A stretch of 64,000 nt of DNA. Source: Marthasterias glacialis (lineage: Eukaryota; Echinodermata; Asteroidea; Forcipulatida; Asteriidae). Shown one piece after another: positions 39,213 through 50,612 of the stretch (positions within the stretch are counted from its first letter, which is position 1; each line of letters opens with the position of its first letter). The notes under the pieces were generated by a model, which ran no database searches, was not told the DNA's origin, and saw nothing but the letters and a program-made list of their open reading frames with translations. The stretch is from the NCBI GenBank assembly GCA_911728455.2, contig OU452222.1, forward strand, positions 21,586,559 through 21,650,558, read 5' to 3'. The translations under genes were made by a program, and so were the position numbers.

Positions 39213-39834
39213 ATGACAGATGAGAATCAAGCGGTGAAAAATGGTGCTGGCGGTGGCAGTGGTCACAAGAATCTAGAGATCGAAAGCAAATTCGCCATTA
39301 CAACAGACACTGAAGGAAGAGTTGTTCATGCAGGGGGGACGTGTGTTAAACATGTGTCGTTTCACGATGCCTATTTTGATACGGATTCCTTTCAGTTAAC
39401 TCTGGCCGACCACTGGCTGAGACGACGTGACGGTAAATGGGAACTCAAAGTACCGTTGTCTGATCATAGTCAACAAAATAAACCTGAAACATACACTAAA
39501 TACTTGGAATTCAATGATGAGCAGAACATAATTGCCAATCTGTCAACCATTTTGCTGACCTATGCAAATGACCCAGTCGAGGTCAAGGTTGCTGATGAGA
39601 AGTGCATAGACACGAATCTTGAAAACTGGCTAAAAATGCAGACCTTGAATCTCAAACCATTTGCTGAATATACGACTAAACGTAAGACTTTCTCAATGAA
39701 TGGAGGAATCTTGATTGTATTGGATGAGACAAACTTTGATTTCAGCGTCGGTGAAATTGAAGTGATGAGTGGTCAATCTGGGCATGATGTCACTGAAGCA
39801 GAGGCAAAGATCAACGAGGTGGTGGAGAAAATAG
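39213..39834 (+). CDS. THTPA: Thiamine triphosphatase, first coding exon (partial)
   Basis: Cytosolic CYTH-superfamily hydrolase that converts thiamine triphosphate to the diphosphate using Mg2+. Visible from the ATG: a Gly-rich leader (11-17), the ExExK signature LEIESKF (Glu22, Glu24, Lys26), FHDAYFDT (50-57), ADHWLRRRDGKWELKVP (65-81) with the Arg cluster and Lys79, TKRKTF (155-160), and the acidic strand pair DETNFDF...GEIEV (171-184). These follow the order in human THTPA. The frame is also open 21 bases upstream from a GTG, but the ATG at 39213 is the natural start, with G at -3. The exon ends after 207 codons plus one base at a GTTAGC donor (39835), in phase 1. Without splicing a stop follows at once, giving a protein lacking the C-terminal 20-35 residues the family normally has. 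The downstream exon was not found in the window. It is the only coding exon recognised with confidence. Confidence 0.93.
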
Positions 39835-41836
39835 GTTAGCATATTTACAGAATGTTATTCTTACACACCACCTTGCTCATGAAAGATGATTCAAACTATA
39901 GTTGAGTTTGGGATCGGATCCCAACTATCTTTTTGACAGACACTGAAAATTTAATAAGTTTGAGTGACGGTGTGCTTACATGATTCAGAATCAGGGCCCA
40001 GCCTCATTAAACTGTTGTGCAGAAAATACTGCTCAACAGGGTTCTTGCCAAGCAAATAATGTCAGGGAACCTTTTAACAACAATGTATCAATATTCAGTT
40101 TTTGGCTTGTCTGTGTTTGCAATTTGTGTTCTGTGCTTTAAGTTCGGGAAATTGTTTGCAGTTTTGCTTAGCACGCTACAAAATCAGACTTATGCATTAT
40201 TCATCAATGAAATCCAGTTACCCCAAATGTCAATAAGCTCACTTGATTGAATGGAAGATAGATGACAATCATTTCATTGGAACAAAATGTATATTCACAG
40301 CATGAAATCCAGACTGTTCCATTTTTAACACAAGACAAAGCCCCACAAAATGGAGCAGTCCAGACTACACAGAGTGATACATTCTTCTCTAGGGTAAGAA
40401 GTGAAGGCGTCTAAACTGCGATTCTTGAGAATTTATGCTTCTCAAATTAACATTGTAATAGATAAATAATAACAAATGCACCCTTCCCTCCCCTCGCTCC
40501 CCCCCCCCCCCAACCCCATCTGAAATGTCCTTGGCTCAGTCATGAGCTTGGTAAGTAAATAATATCTGAATAATCTCTTTCATCAACCTTGTCAAGAAAT
40601 GATGACTAACAAGGCCAAAAGACCATCTAGGCATCACAAAATAAACATCAATGAATTACCTGTGGAGTTATCCACATCCAAAAGTGGAGTTAGACACCAG
40701 CGGAGACGGACAAATAACTACTTAAAAATTACAAATTTTTTAAAGAGAAATATGGAATTAGCTGTTGCAAACTGCTTACCAGCCACAATGACCTATGGTC
40801 ACTTTACCTTTGAGACAGACTCTGCTAGGGTCGAAACATGAGGCCACTATCAATTTTTGCAAATTCTTTAAAGGTTTGGAATTTCATAAATAATTAGTTT
40901 TATGGATTTTTGAACAGCACATTTTTTTCTCTAAAGTTCTCACTAAAACTCACCATCATCCAACCAACCCATCAAGTGCTCCTGTGATGTTTTGTGCATA
41001 TTCACATACCTGCTTTTTTTTCAATTGCGGCATTTGAAATGAGCTGTTGTGATTTTTTATTTATTTTATTATTTATTTATTTATTTTTTTTTGGGGGGAG
41101 GGGTAGTATTCACATGCCATTGACAGTATTTCAGACAGAAGTAAATTTGTGTGTGGAGGATTGGTACCTTGATGTAACCTTTATAATCAATGAGCTTTCA
41201 GATTTAAACTAAAAAAGAAAATACAATAATTATTAATCCTTTACTTTGTTGTTAAGATTTCCTTTATTTTTAAACCATCTGCAAAAGAGTTTGTAGGAAA
41301 GAGGATTAATGGTAACTTCATAAAAATAATTTTGACATACATTTTTGTGCAAAACAAGACGTGTTATGTACACTAGCGAAAACCCGAACCATGCAACTTT
41401 TACAGCCTTTAGATGAAAAATGTGAGAACCTTTAATGGACACTATACAACATTGCATGAATTATATTAAGATTTACCCATGCTACACTCAACACCAACTG
41501 GCACCAGACATTATCATACAATGACAGTCAAGATCATGAAGAAGACTTATTTGTTTGGTGTTAAATTCAAAAGTGACTAGCAGTTGAATTCATTCCATAT
41601 CAAATTTCTTTACTGACTGGCTACATTGTTAAGGGTTGGTCTGTCTGACATCCATGTCTCATGAAACAATTTACAGACAACCGATTTCAGGCAATTCACA
41701 TTTCAATGTTCACAAATTTTCTTGGGGATTGTAGGACATTCTTAGAAAAATAATCCCTCTTCTACAAAAAGGGTAAACTGCTCCAGCAGTAGACTGGTCC
41801 CATGTCTTTATCCGGACGGATAAAGACAGGCACTTG
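39835..41836 (+). other. Start of THTPA intron and flanking non-coding DNA
   Basis: Begins with the GTTAGC donor. No acceptor followed by a THTPA-like C-terminus was found. Near 40000-40070, CTCATTAAACTGTTGTGCAG and TACTGCTCAACAG resemble the family K ends, possibly an old fragment. A C run lies at about 40499-40511, and a T8-G6 junction near 41083-41097. Confidence 0.5.
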
Positions 41837-42044
41837 GGTGGGTTTCACAAAGCGCCAGGACTAGTCTTATCTCGAGTAAGGATGAGTAACTAGTCCTAAC
41901 TTCATGAAAGAAGTTCATCAGGCTGGTAAATTATGACTTTGAAAATAAATTTCTATATAAACCTAACTTATATAGTCCTAACTTATATGACTTGTCATCA
42001 GTTAGGACCAGTCCTAAATTAGGACTAGAATTGTGAAATCCACC
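41837..42044. mobile_element. Foldback MITE with GGTGGGTTTCACAA ends
   Basis: The 14-bp ends GGTGGGTTTCACAA (41837-41850) and TTGTGAAATCCACC (42031-42044) are inverted with one mismatch. Just inside, both arms carry clustered CCTAACT/AGTTAGGAC and GGACTAG words in mirror arrangement, so most of the 208 bp can fold. It has no coding capacity. Confidence 0.87.
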
Positions 42045-42833
42045 ACTGGTCTTACATACCCAATGGTTTTCATTGATACACAATGAGACGTAACTACCAG
42101 ACTTACAGCGATATAACATGTAGACGAGTGTGTGTTCTGTGTAGCGTGTGCATACACACATAGTATTTAATGGCATGCAAGGTCAAAGGTACAAATTCGG
42201 CAAGAACAAGAAAGATCCAAAGGCCGGTATCTGGAGTTATTCTCAAGTCTCACGGTATGACGTCAGATGTTCAGGCTACTCCAGCATTTCCAATAACAAC
42301 AACAACATTCTGCTTACCATTTTTGTACTTTAAAGCTCCCCCCTTTACCATCCCAGACTCCCTCCAGATTCACGACCCCCTTCCCTGGGAGGTTTTTTTT
42401 TTATGGAGACGTTGGAGTCAACAAATATTATTAGTCAGAGCAGCCAAACCCTAAATGAACTTTAATTAGGGTGCGTCTGGTAATGTGTCTCGTTTGATAA
42501 GGGTGTGTGGATGGGTTCAACGCTCTAACAGGAAGTCATACTTGGGCACTTTTAATTCATTTAACTCTCAAGAGTAATGAGTTTGAGAAAAGGTTCCAGA
42601 CAATTTCACTGGAGACCATTGTTTGTGGATTTTATCCAGTTGATCCAGGCACTGTGTAGTGTGGCTTTGGGCTTTTTTTCTTGTTCTTTGTTTTTTTCTA
42701 AAAAGTTCTTTTTAAAAAAAAATTACTTTAACTTTGTTCTGTTTCTGTTGAATTATTGTGATTTTTTATTTACCTTTTTTTTTTAATTTTTTTTAATAGA
42801 ATTTTTCCCATTTATGAATGAAAATTTATGTGT
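42045..42833. other. Gene-free spacer
   Basis: Non-coding sequence with a perfect TGACGTCA at 42258-42265 and long T runs toward 42660-42800. No gene was recognised. Confidence 0.5.
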
Positions 42834-42940
42834 ATTGACCCAATGGGAGACTTTAGAGCGATAGGTGGCATCAGACTTACCAAGTAAGTTGTCATTGTAA
42901 ACATAGTTAAGACCATGTGCACATAAGTCTCCCATTGACC
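42834..42940. mobile_element. Short hairpin element
   Basis: CCCAATGGGAGACTT near 42839-42854 and AAGTCTCCCATTGACC at 42925-42940 are inverted repeats bounding about 70 bases of unique sequence. Probably a small MITE or a fragment of one. Confidence 0.55.
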
Positions 42941-43480
42941 TGACGTCATAGTAGAGGGTATGCACAGCCATTTTCCTACAGTAAACTTACGGCCGTCTGA
43001 CGTGAGGGCGCTGCTTGTACATATCTATGGGACTCATGACGTCAGATGCATTAGGTCTATACAATCAATCTTGCTTGCGCCATTTTGGAAGTCAGATTTC
43101 CTGTGTGCAGTTTGCATTATGGACCCCTCTCAGATGACGTCACTTTATCGCTTGTCACGCTGGAGTACTTGCGCGCACATCACGTACACACATTACTAGA
43201 ACTGCACGAACATGTGCTTTGAAACACAATGCTGGATGGAACTACGCGTACGTATCCTACATGTGCATTAGTACACCAGTATGGCAGACCTCCTGCGTTG
43301 ATATAGAAATGAGAGGTCAGTGAGAAGGGTCTACAGGCGACACGCGTTCAGTTAGACGCGCACTATATCTCTGTGCATTTTTATTTCCAAAATGGCAGAC
43401 TATGGGCAGACACTCAGTGGCTACATGTGATGTCAGTACACAGGGTCAATAGGACTTGGCGTTTGTTTCTTTCACTGTTG
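42941..43480. other. Region with repeated TGACGTCA palindromes and repeat fragment
   Basis: Perfect TGACGTCA sites lie at 42941-42948, 43037-43044 and 43135-43142. The part 42996-43063 matches the fragment at 13034-13083 in inverse. CpG-bearing words (GCGCGC, ACGCGT, ACGCGC) are frequent to about 43370. This is likely the body of one or more dispersed repeats rather than a gene promoter. Confidence 0.5.
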
Positions 43481-44684
43481 AATTATGGGAATTTGTTTAA
43501 TTTTGTTTATTTTTTTTCTTCATATCTGTCCCTGAAAACTTTAGTTGACCTTTCCTTGTTTAAGGTTCAGGTTTCACTGTGTTATATTTAGGCCATTCAC
43601 ATCTGTCAAGAAACTGACACACTGTTTGAATCTTGCCAGTCTTGGTTTGGTTACTTGGACAACCATTAAAATAGTAATAACCCAATATGTCTGCCCTGTA
43701 AAAACTGCAATGAAAAACAAATAAGATTTAGATATCTAGAGATTTAATGACTTTACAACGGTTTACAAAAAAAATATCACAGTGCCTCCGCGGGATATTA
43801 AATGGAGGGGGCCACAATTTTCCACTGCCCTCCTCCCATGTTCTCTCATGAAAAAAATCCAGATACCTCCTGTAGTCCCCCCCCCCCCCCCCCCCCCCGT
43901 TAAAATATCCTGGATAAACCGCTGCCCCTTTGAAGCAGTTGATTTGCAAACAAGAATATGTCTCTTTGCTTAAATTTCATCGTTCAAAGGTTTTTTATTC
44001 CACATATTTTCTCCTGCCACCTTCCTTTATAGTTGTTGGGGTTTTTTTTGTCAATGAAGAAATAAGACAAGTGATAAACTGTGTAAAATTTTAACTGTCC
44101 CTAAAATTGTTGATTTGGCCCCTTCCTAAGTTCAGGAAATTTAATTGAGTAGTTGTCCATGGCATAGCATTATGAATAAAATGCCACACCCAAAGTATAC
44201 ACTCTTGACTAATCTTTATGAATGAACAATGGGTCTTATATATGCTTCCGGGCATGCAAAGTACAGCCACAATGTTCTGTCTCGGCAGAAGGTTGTAAGC
44301 AAAAAATTGGCTTCTTTGATAAAAGTACAGCACAACTGTTAAATGTTTGTTGCTAGAATTACTCTAAGGACATGTTTTTTTCATTCCCATGCAGTGTTTG
44401 ACTTTCCTACATGAATGGCAGAAAAATTATCAAATTTTTACACTCGGTTTTATTGAAACATGATTTTGCACATTAGTGACCTATGACCTTTCAGGGGGCA
44501 CACATTCATGGGGTCCTGCCAGGCATATAACTAAGTCTATTGGAAAAATTCATGACCTAGGGTAATTCAGTAAGGGTAAGCCCTCTACTGTAGAGAATTT
44601 CACCAACCTGCATCCATCTTGTTATTGGCCCTTTCAAATCAACAAAACCTGGAGAGATTATCACTTTTCTTGCCACTTTCACAA
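43481..44684. other. Gene-free spacer with a 22-base C run
   Basis: A homopolymer of 22 C occupies 43877-43898 and makes a glycine/proline artefact frame. Otherwise this is ordinary AT-rich sequence without a recognisable gene. Confidence 0.55.
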
Positions 44685-44817
44685 AACTAGTAACCTTGTA
44701 AGGTTTGTGGAGACACCTTAAAACTCGACAATTTGTGGTGGTTGTGAAGGGAGCCTGTGGTTAACCACTCACAGAGAGTTTTATGTGCATGGTGTCTCCG
44801 CAAACCCTACTAGATTG
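44685..44817. mobile_element. Multiply palindromic MITE, copy 2
   Basis: The ends ACTAGTAACCTTGTAAGG, then TTTGTGGAGACACC, pair with GGTGTCTCCGCAAACC, then CTACTAGAT. The centre GTGGTTAACCACTCAC is a palindrome also present in the copy at 10343-10548. This copy lacks part of the inner hairpin of that longer one. Confidence 0.82.
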
Positions 44818-44878
44818 TGTTCCCACCATGCAGAATTCCAAATCTTATTTTAAAAACAACTCAATAGAATCTTGTATT

Positions 44879-45076
44879 GGCCCAATTTCATAGATAGTTG
44901 CTTAAGCAGACAATTTTGCTTGACAATTTTCTGCTAAGCAAAAATTACCAGGAAAGCAGTTGCAGATGGTACATGTGGAGTAACATTTTGGCTGGTAACC
45001 CTACACTGGTAAGCAATACGTTTTTTGCTTACCTGCATTGCTTTTTGTGCATAAGAGGCCCCATGAAATTGGGACC
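44879..45076 (+). mobile_element. Foldback/MITE family K, copy 2
   Basis: GGCCCAATTTCATAG at 44879-44893 pairs with CATGAAATTGGGACC at 45062-45076. TTGCTTAAGCAGACAATTTT and TGGTAAGCAA...TTGCTTACC give further internal dyads. It shares order with 23339-23523 in inverse. A further AAATTTCATGAAGCTGCTTA just downstream (about 45083) suggests a second, truncated unit. It is non-coding. Confidence 0.78.
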
Positions 45077-45205
45077 AGCGCTAAATTTCATGAAGCTGCT
45101 TATGAAGTGTGCATAAAGTGAGAAAATGTGGCCTAATTTCTTAAAGCTGTTTACCTGTTAGAATTCTTCTTTGTCAATTTTGGGCTTACTTTAGCAGAAA
45201 ACATG

Positions 45206-45510
45206 CTTTTAAAGCCCATATTCACTTTTGGGAACACCGAAAAACAAAATGTTCACAGATTTGCACATAACTTACATGGTATAGAGACGATGATGGTAGA
45301 AAACTTCCTGTGAAATATTTCTGTCTGATGTGTTATCGTTTTCGAATAATTAGAGAAATAAGATTCACGAATGATTTTTCGTCTCATGAGACGAAAACTC
45401 CGGCCGTTAGAATGAATACAAAAACGCTGAATGACTTTGTATTGTTTTCTCGAAAAGGAAACAATGAAATGAGCTGAAACTTTCGCAGGTTGATTTTATT
45501 AAATAACTCT
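45206..45510 (-). repeat. Interspersed repeat family L, copy 2 (inverted)
   Basis: Near 45475-45498, TGAGCTGAAACTTTCGCAGG is the inverse of the family L start found at 21605 and 63644. Near 45299-45325, GAAAACTTCCTGTGAAATAT matches its later part. More diverged than the other two copies. Confidence 0.65.
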
Positions 45511-48184
45511 TGATGCTCATAAGGTATGGAAGTATTTCCAGACACTTTACCAATAGTGTATAATGGCTTTAAAGCATTCATAAACTACTTTATAATCAAG
45601 CGAGAAAATTTGGCATGTATGTGCATTTTCAAGTTCACTATCTCTATTTTCGAGTTCTCTATCAACTGCTACCACCTATTTAACCTTTCTTTTGCCTTGA
45701 TCATGGCCAGCAGTTTCCTTGAAATAGAAATTCACCGGAGGACTCCATTATTTTTGTGCCATGACAAACAATTTGCCCGCCAAAATACAATGCAATTTTT
45801 TATATTTTGCACGGCCCCTGCTCATTAATATGCAGAGAAGATAAGTTTGTGACCCAATGCTTGACCCCCTCAGAAAGGTCTGCAGTAGAAAGTATAGTAT
45901 CAATCATCCCAAGAAATAGCTCCGTATGAAATGCTTTTATCTTGAAGAACTAAAGATCTGTCAAACATATCAACGCCACATCTGGCTTTCATTTTAAGTC
46001 AAGATATATTTGAAAGCCTATTCATATTACGATTTAAAATGGTTTTATTTATATTGAACGACTAGTTTGTCATTGTGGGTCTGTCTCATTGTGATTGCAG
46101 TGTATGTTTAGATGAAAAACTGGCATTTCTACTGTATTGATTGAGTTGGTTTCAGTAACAACAGTAAGCTTTCTAGTCTGATCTCAAAGACTGTTTCAAG
46201 GTTTTATAAAATTCAGAATGTGTGAATATTCTATTGGAAATCAAATTGTTGGTGATTGAGTCTAACCTTTATGAAATCAGATTAATGTCAGAAACTTTGA
46301 CATCATGGGAGGGTAATTACAGAGTATAATCCCATTACCAGTCAGAAAAATACACAGTTGTTGTGAGAAATTATAAAATTGAATTGAAAGGATTCTTGTA
46401 TGGGTATTGTGTTCTGTACTTCTTGAACTTCTTACACAGTGAAGAGAAATCAATAAGATTTCCACTTAAAAGGAAATCTTCCCTTGGATAATGATTCTTG
46501 TAAGTGTTGAGGCACTTGTGGATGTCTCTCAGGTTGTTAAGAAGGAAAGAACTTTGCCACTCATCGCTTGAACTTCATCAGTGAGTTGAACTTGAATTTT
46601 GTTTGCTTCATGTTCATTTTTTTGTTTAAAGTACTCACAACAGATGCAGTGGGAGTCATCATACACAGCCAGCCATAGAGCACTTTTGTGAACTGTAGCC
46701 CCTTAAGGCAAACATTGCCGTGCCTGTGTTTAATTGGCATTAACACTGACAGTTCCAGAGAAGAAAACTGCCAATTTCCATATACCCCAGCCCCTATCTC
46801 CTACGTGCATTCACGCAGAAAGGCAAATCTTTAACCTGTTCTGCCAATTAGCATCTTCCAGGATAAAAACAGAAGAAGAAAGAAAAGGGGGATTTTCTGG
46901 CATAGCTTCTGGGGTTTTTTTGGGCAGATTTCAGCTGTCAGGATGATTAGAGTTTTTTACGCAAATTTGCCGTGGGACAGGTGATGACAGAGAGCCACCG
47001 AAGATGAAGAATAATTGAACGTCTGTTATTAAACTATGACTTTGCGCAAGTTGATTACCAGGAAGGTGTTGTTGTTACAAAACATCGGCTTTCCGTCTCT
47101 TTTGTTTTATTTCATTTCGACCCAGTGAAGGAGCCAGAGAAAAGTACAGCTCTGGATGAGAGTACATCAACTTCGTCGATCAGGGGGCGGTTCCAGGGGA
47201 AGTATTAAAAGAAGGGGCGCTGAGAATGTTTCTGTTGAGGGGTGGTGGCTGTGGCAAAGCAAATATAATGTACAGTGAAGTGTTGTGATTGGTGACTGTT
47301 TGAAGATTTAGTACAGCACTTGTCTGAAGTATTTAGAAAGGTCTTTTGTTGTTAAGTTGCTATCAATCTCTCTGAGAAATGATATCATTTGAAATGCTCT
47401 TATCATGGAGAGGATGGTGACTAAATATGACAACATTCAAATATATTTCTATTATTACAAGGTCTCTTAAAGAGAAACTTTCATCAAATTTCATAAGACT
47501 GGGTTTTGTTTGTTTGTTTGTTGGGTTGGTTGTTTGTTTGTTTTGCACTGACATTAAATTTCTCTGGAAAGCTAACTAATGGGATGGAAAGTACTGTTCC
47601 ATAGACCGTTTGTACACACTCACTCTAATTGGATTTCTTAATGTATCTAGTTTAACAAATTTATTTATGCCAAGCTGTCTGATGTTGCTTTAAATCATTG
47701 TGGCTCTTAGACCTCAAGTTTAATTAACTCCTCAATCTTTTCTTAAAATACAACACATCCTAAGAGTCCTTATTTGGGGGCAGTTTATGCACAGATTTCT
47801 TAATCTCTTGCAAGTGTAGATGCACCTTTTTAAAGAGTGAAGTTAAAACATTTTGATCCAAGTGGCTTTGATATCTAAAATTTAATATGTTTACCCACGG
47901 TGTCCATACTCCCTTGAAGTGTCATCATAAAGTGTCTATTCAGCACACCTCATTAAACACACAATCTCAATAAGAGATTTAAATCTGACTTCCCATTCAG
48001 TTTGGGATTCACACTAAAAATGCACATTCTCTGTCGTAGAGTTGGAGAAGAGTGACAAATTACCTTTCTTAATCATTTAATTCTTGGTAATATGGTCAGA
48101 CATGGCTTCAGTGTTTCATCAGGCCGTGAGGGTGTGAGTCACACTCAAATAATTAATGCTTTGATTCTCAATAACTCCTTTGTC
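45511..48184. other. Gene-free interval
   Basis: No gene was recognised. A repeat-free stretch at about 46725-46880 has homeodomain-like TTTAATTGGCATTAAC and GCCAATTAGC words and may be conserved non-coding DNA. A TTTG/TTGG microsatellite lies at about 47505-47545. Confidence 0.45.
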
Positions 48185-48218
48185 TTTTTTTTTTTTTTTT
48201 TTTTTTCCCCCCCCCCCC
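48185..48218. repeat. T22-C12 homopolymer junction
   Basis: A run of T at 48185-48206 passes directly into a run of C at 48207-48218, mirroring the T/G junctions elsewhere in the window. Confidence 0.95.
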
Positions 48219-49324
48219 ATCTCTTTTCAATATTTTTGGTTTGGCTTTCAAAGAACTTCCATCACTGTATAATTTTTTACTTCGCCCGGTCAGGAAATTA
48301 CTTTAGACACTTGCGATCTACACTTGGTGGGTCTCCGTCACTCTTGTGTGCATGTGAGCATGAACAACACAACTTCGGGATGGATAATTAAAATTGCCAC
48401 ATTGCCACTGTGTGTCAGCACTGGGGCAAAAATCCATTTTGGTCTAACGTTTTTTCGCTGGAGGAGGTGCAATATTGTGTGGGCGATTTATTAATAAAAA
48501 TGAACGCATTTATATCAAAAGAGTGGAGAAAGATGCCTAGCTGGTGTTTAAAGCAAATCATGCATACGGTAAAGTACACGTTGCACTGACGACGTTTTAT
48601 GCATGGCTGTGTCTTCCTTATTTGTGTCTTGTCTTTTCTCACCCCTAAAACTACCTAATCAAAACGTTAACTCAATTACGCAAGTGTAAAGTTGACTTGT
48701 GGGAATGGCGTCGCTGAGATTCGAAGCGCGAAACACCCTACGAGGAATGCTACAAATCGGGATTTAATGGCATTTTAAAGGAGTGTGTAATGCAATTAAG
48801 ACTGCTGCTATTTTATCCACCCACAGATATTAAAGACCACGCTGTGGGTTTTTACGATAAATGTTATCTTAGGTGTACTATCCTGACCCTTGCTTATTAC
48901 AAGCTGGATCATGGGTGCATGTGGCTGGGTGTAAAATTACACATTTTTAATATATCGACCCCATTTAAGTCTGAAATGACAGCTGGACATGTATTAAATC
49001 CTACAAAATTAATTATTTTTCCTAAATGGATATGTCTAAACCAATTCTGTTTGACGAAATCATGTTAATTGTAGCCTGGGGGCAATCAACAATAATTTCC
49101 TCATTGTTTTTTTTTGTTTTTTTCCCTCCCTTTTTTTTTGGGGGGGAGGGGTTAGGGGGAGGGCTCTCCCTATTGTATTAATGTTCTTTTTGTTAAAGGT
49201 AAATGTAGTTTCAATCTCAAAACAAATTTGGTTGGGGATACAAATTTAATTGTCGGGCCTGGAATCTCATCTTTGAGAGGGCAAGACCAATTTCATTATG
49301 CAAAATGCCCCGCCCCACCCCACC
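48219..49324. other. Gene-free spacer
   Basis: No gene was recognised. Includes a T-to-G junction near 49131-49150. Short frames are unconvincing. Confidence 0.5.
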
Positions 49325-49372
49325 CCATCTCCACCCCACGCCATCTCCACCCCACGCCATCTCCACCCCACG
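49325..49372. repeat. Perfect 16-bp triplet repeat
   Basis: The unit CCATCTCCACCCCACG occurs three times exactly at 49325, 49341 and 49357, within a C-rich tract that starts near 49308. Confidence 0.95.
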
Positions 49373-50534
49373 CCCTTTGGTTATGCCACTGGTTGTGCAA
49401 ATGTTTGCCACAGTGGAATGTCATCATTTCACTGGTACTAGCAATGAATAAGTGTGAACATTCAATAGTTCAGTGGTAACCCGTCATATCTGTACTCTCG
49501 TCTCGTGGAACATTGGTCATGTGAAAGCTCGCAAAAGCGGTCAAGTGTGAGATGATAAAATAAACAATCTTCCCTAAGAAAAAAATTATCACAAGGAATA
49601 TAGGTTCTTTTGGTCGTGTGAAAAGCGGCTCAGAAACATAACACTAACATGGTTCATCCTGTGTATAAGCATATTTCATGTTGTTTTCTAATGGGAAATG
49701 TCTTGTGCATTAAAAAAAATCCATAAATCTGTGTAGGAGATTTATATGAACAATACCTTCTATTTTCACTGAAATGGAATTTTGATTGTGGCGTGTACAC
49801 CTATGGACATTATCTAGAGTGTTTTCTTTTAAGGGGTGGGGGGATACCAAGATATATTTTAGTTTAATGAAAACTAAAACTGATAATAAAAGATAATGAT
49901 ATTAACATCAATTCATACATTACTTAATATTACTTAATTATCTACACACCTACCCCCACAACAAAATGATAAAACAGGTCCCAGTCCTATGATGAAATCC
50001 GATGAAACTAGGCACTGAAGAATATTTTCAAACTTGTTTATTTCTCTCGTCATTTTCGCATAAAGCAAGACAATGAACAGCTGTAACTCCATCCATTTGT
50101 TTTCCTGTCTCAGCATACACTTTATGCTTGATTCTTTTGAATCATCCTTGCATAAATTATGCTTTGTCAGATGTGCACACCATCTCTAAACAGAGTAGTA
50201 AACCACGCTTCTCACTGTCGGGCTTTTCCCTAGCAACGGGCAATCACCTGACACCTTTTGGATACATTGACCAATTAGTGATCCAGATAGGAAGTCTGAG
50301 TTCACGACTCAAGTTCTTGCACGTCCTTTTGCACTGGATGAACTTCGTACCGCCCCCCCCCCCCCCCCCTCCCCTTGTGAGTACTTGTCTAGACGCTAGA
50401 TTATGGATTTTGTTTCTAATTAAGGAACTGGACTGTGGAATAAAGACTCATAAAAAGCGTCTTGAAATAAAAAATTCCCTTTGTAGCAGACTTCGAGAAA
50501 CACTAGATACATACTGCAGAACTTGTAAAGATCA
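49373..50534. other. Gene-free spacer
   Basis: No recognisable gene. A run of 17 C lies at 50353-50369 inside a chance open frame. Confidence 0.5.
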
Positions 50535-50612
50535 GAAGACAATTTAAATATTCATTGAAGACAATTTAAATATTCAGTGAAGACAATACAAATACTCAGT
50601 GAAGACAACTTC
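50535..50612. repeat. 22-bp tandem repeat
   Basis: GAAGACAATTTAAATATTCA and variants begin at 50535, 50557, 50579 and 50601, giving about 3.5 copies. Copies diverge progressively to the right. Confidence 0.9.

Noticed and set aside
38913-39266. 117-codon minus-strand frame opposite the THTPA start
   Set aside because: Shadow of the promoter/exon region; overlaps the real exon antisense and has no domain.
40599-40841. Basic 80-codon frame downstream of THTPA exon 1
   Set aside because: Considered as the missing THTPA C-terminus, but it lacks the expected aliphatic-Tyr-Leu helix pattern and has no fitting acceptor in frame.
50128-50547. 139-codon plus-strand frame
   Set aside because: It crosses a C17 homopolymer that gives a proline run. 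No recognisable domain.
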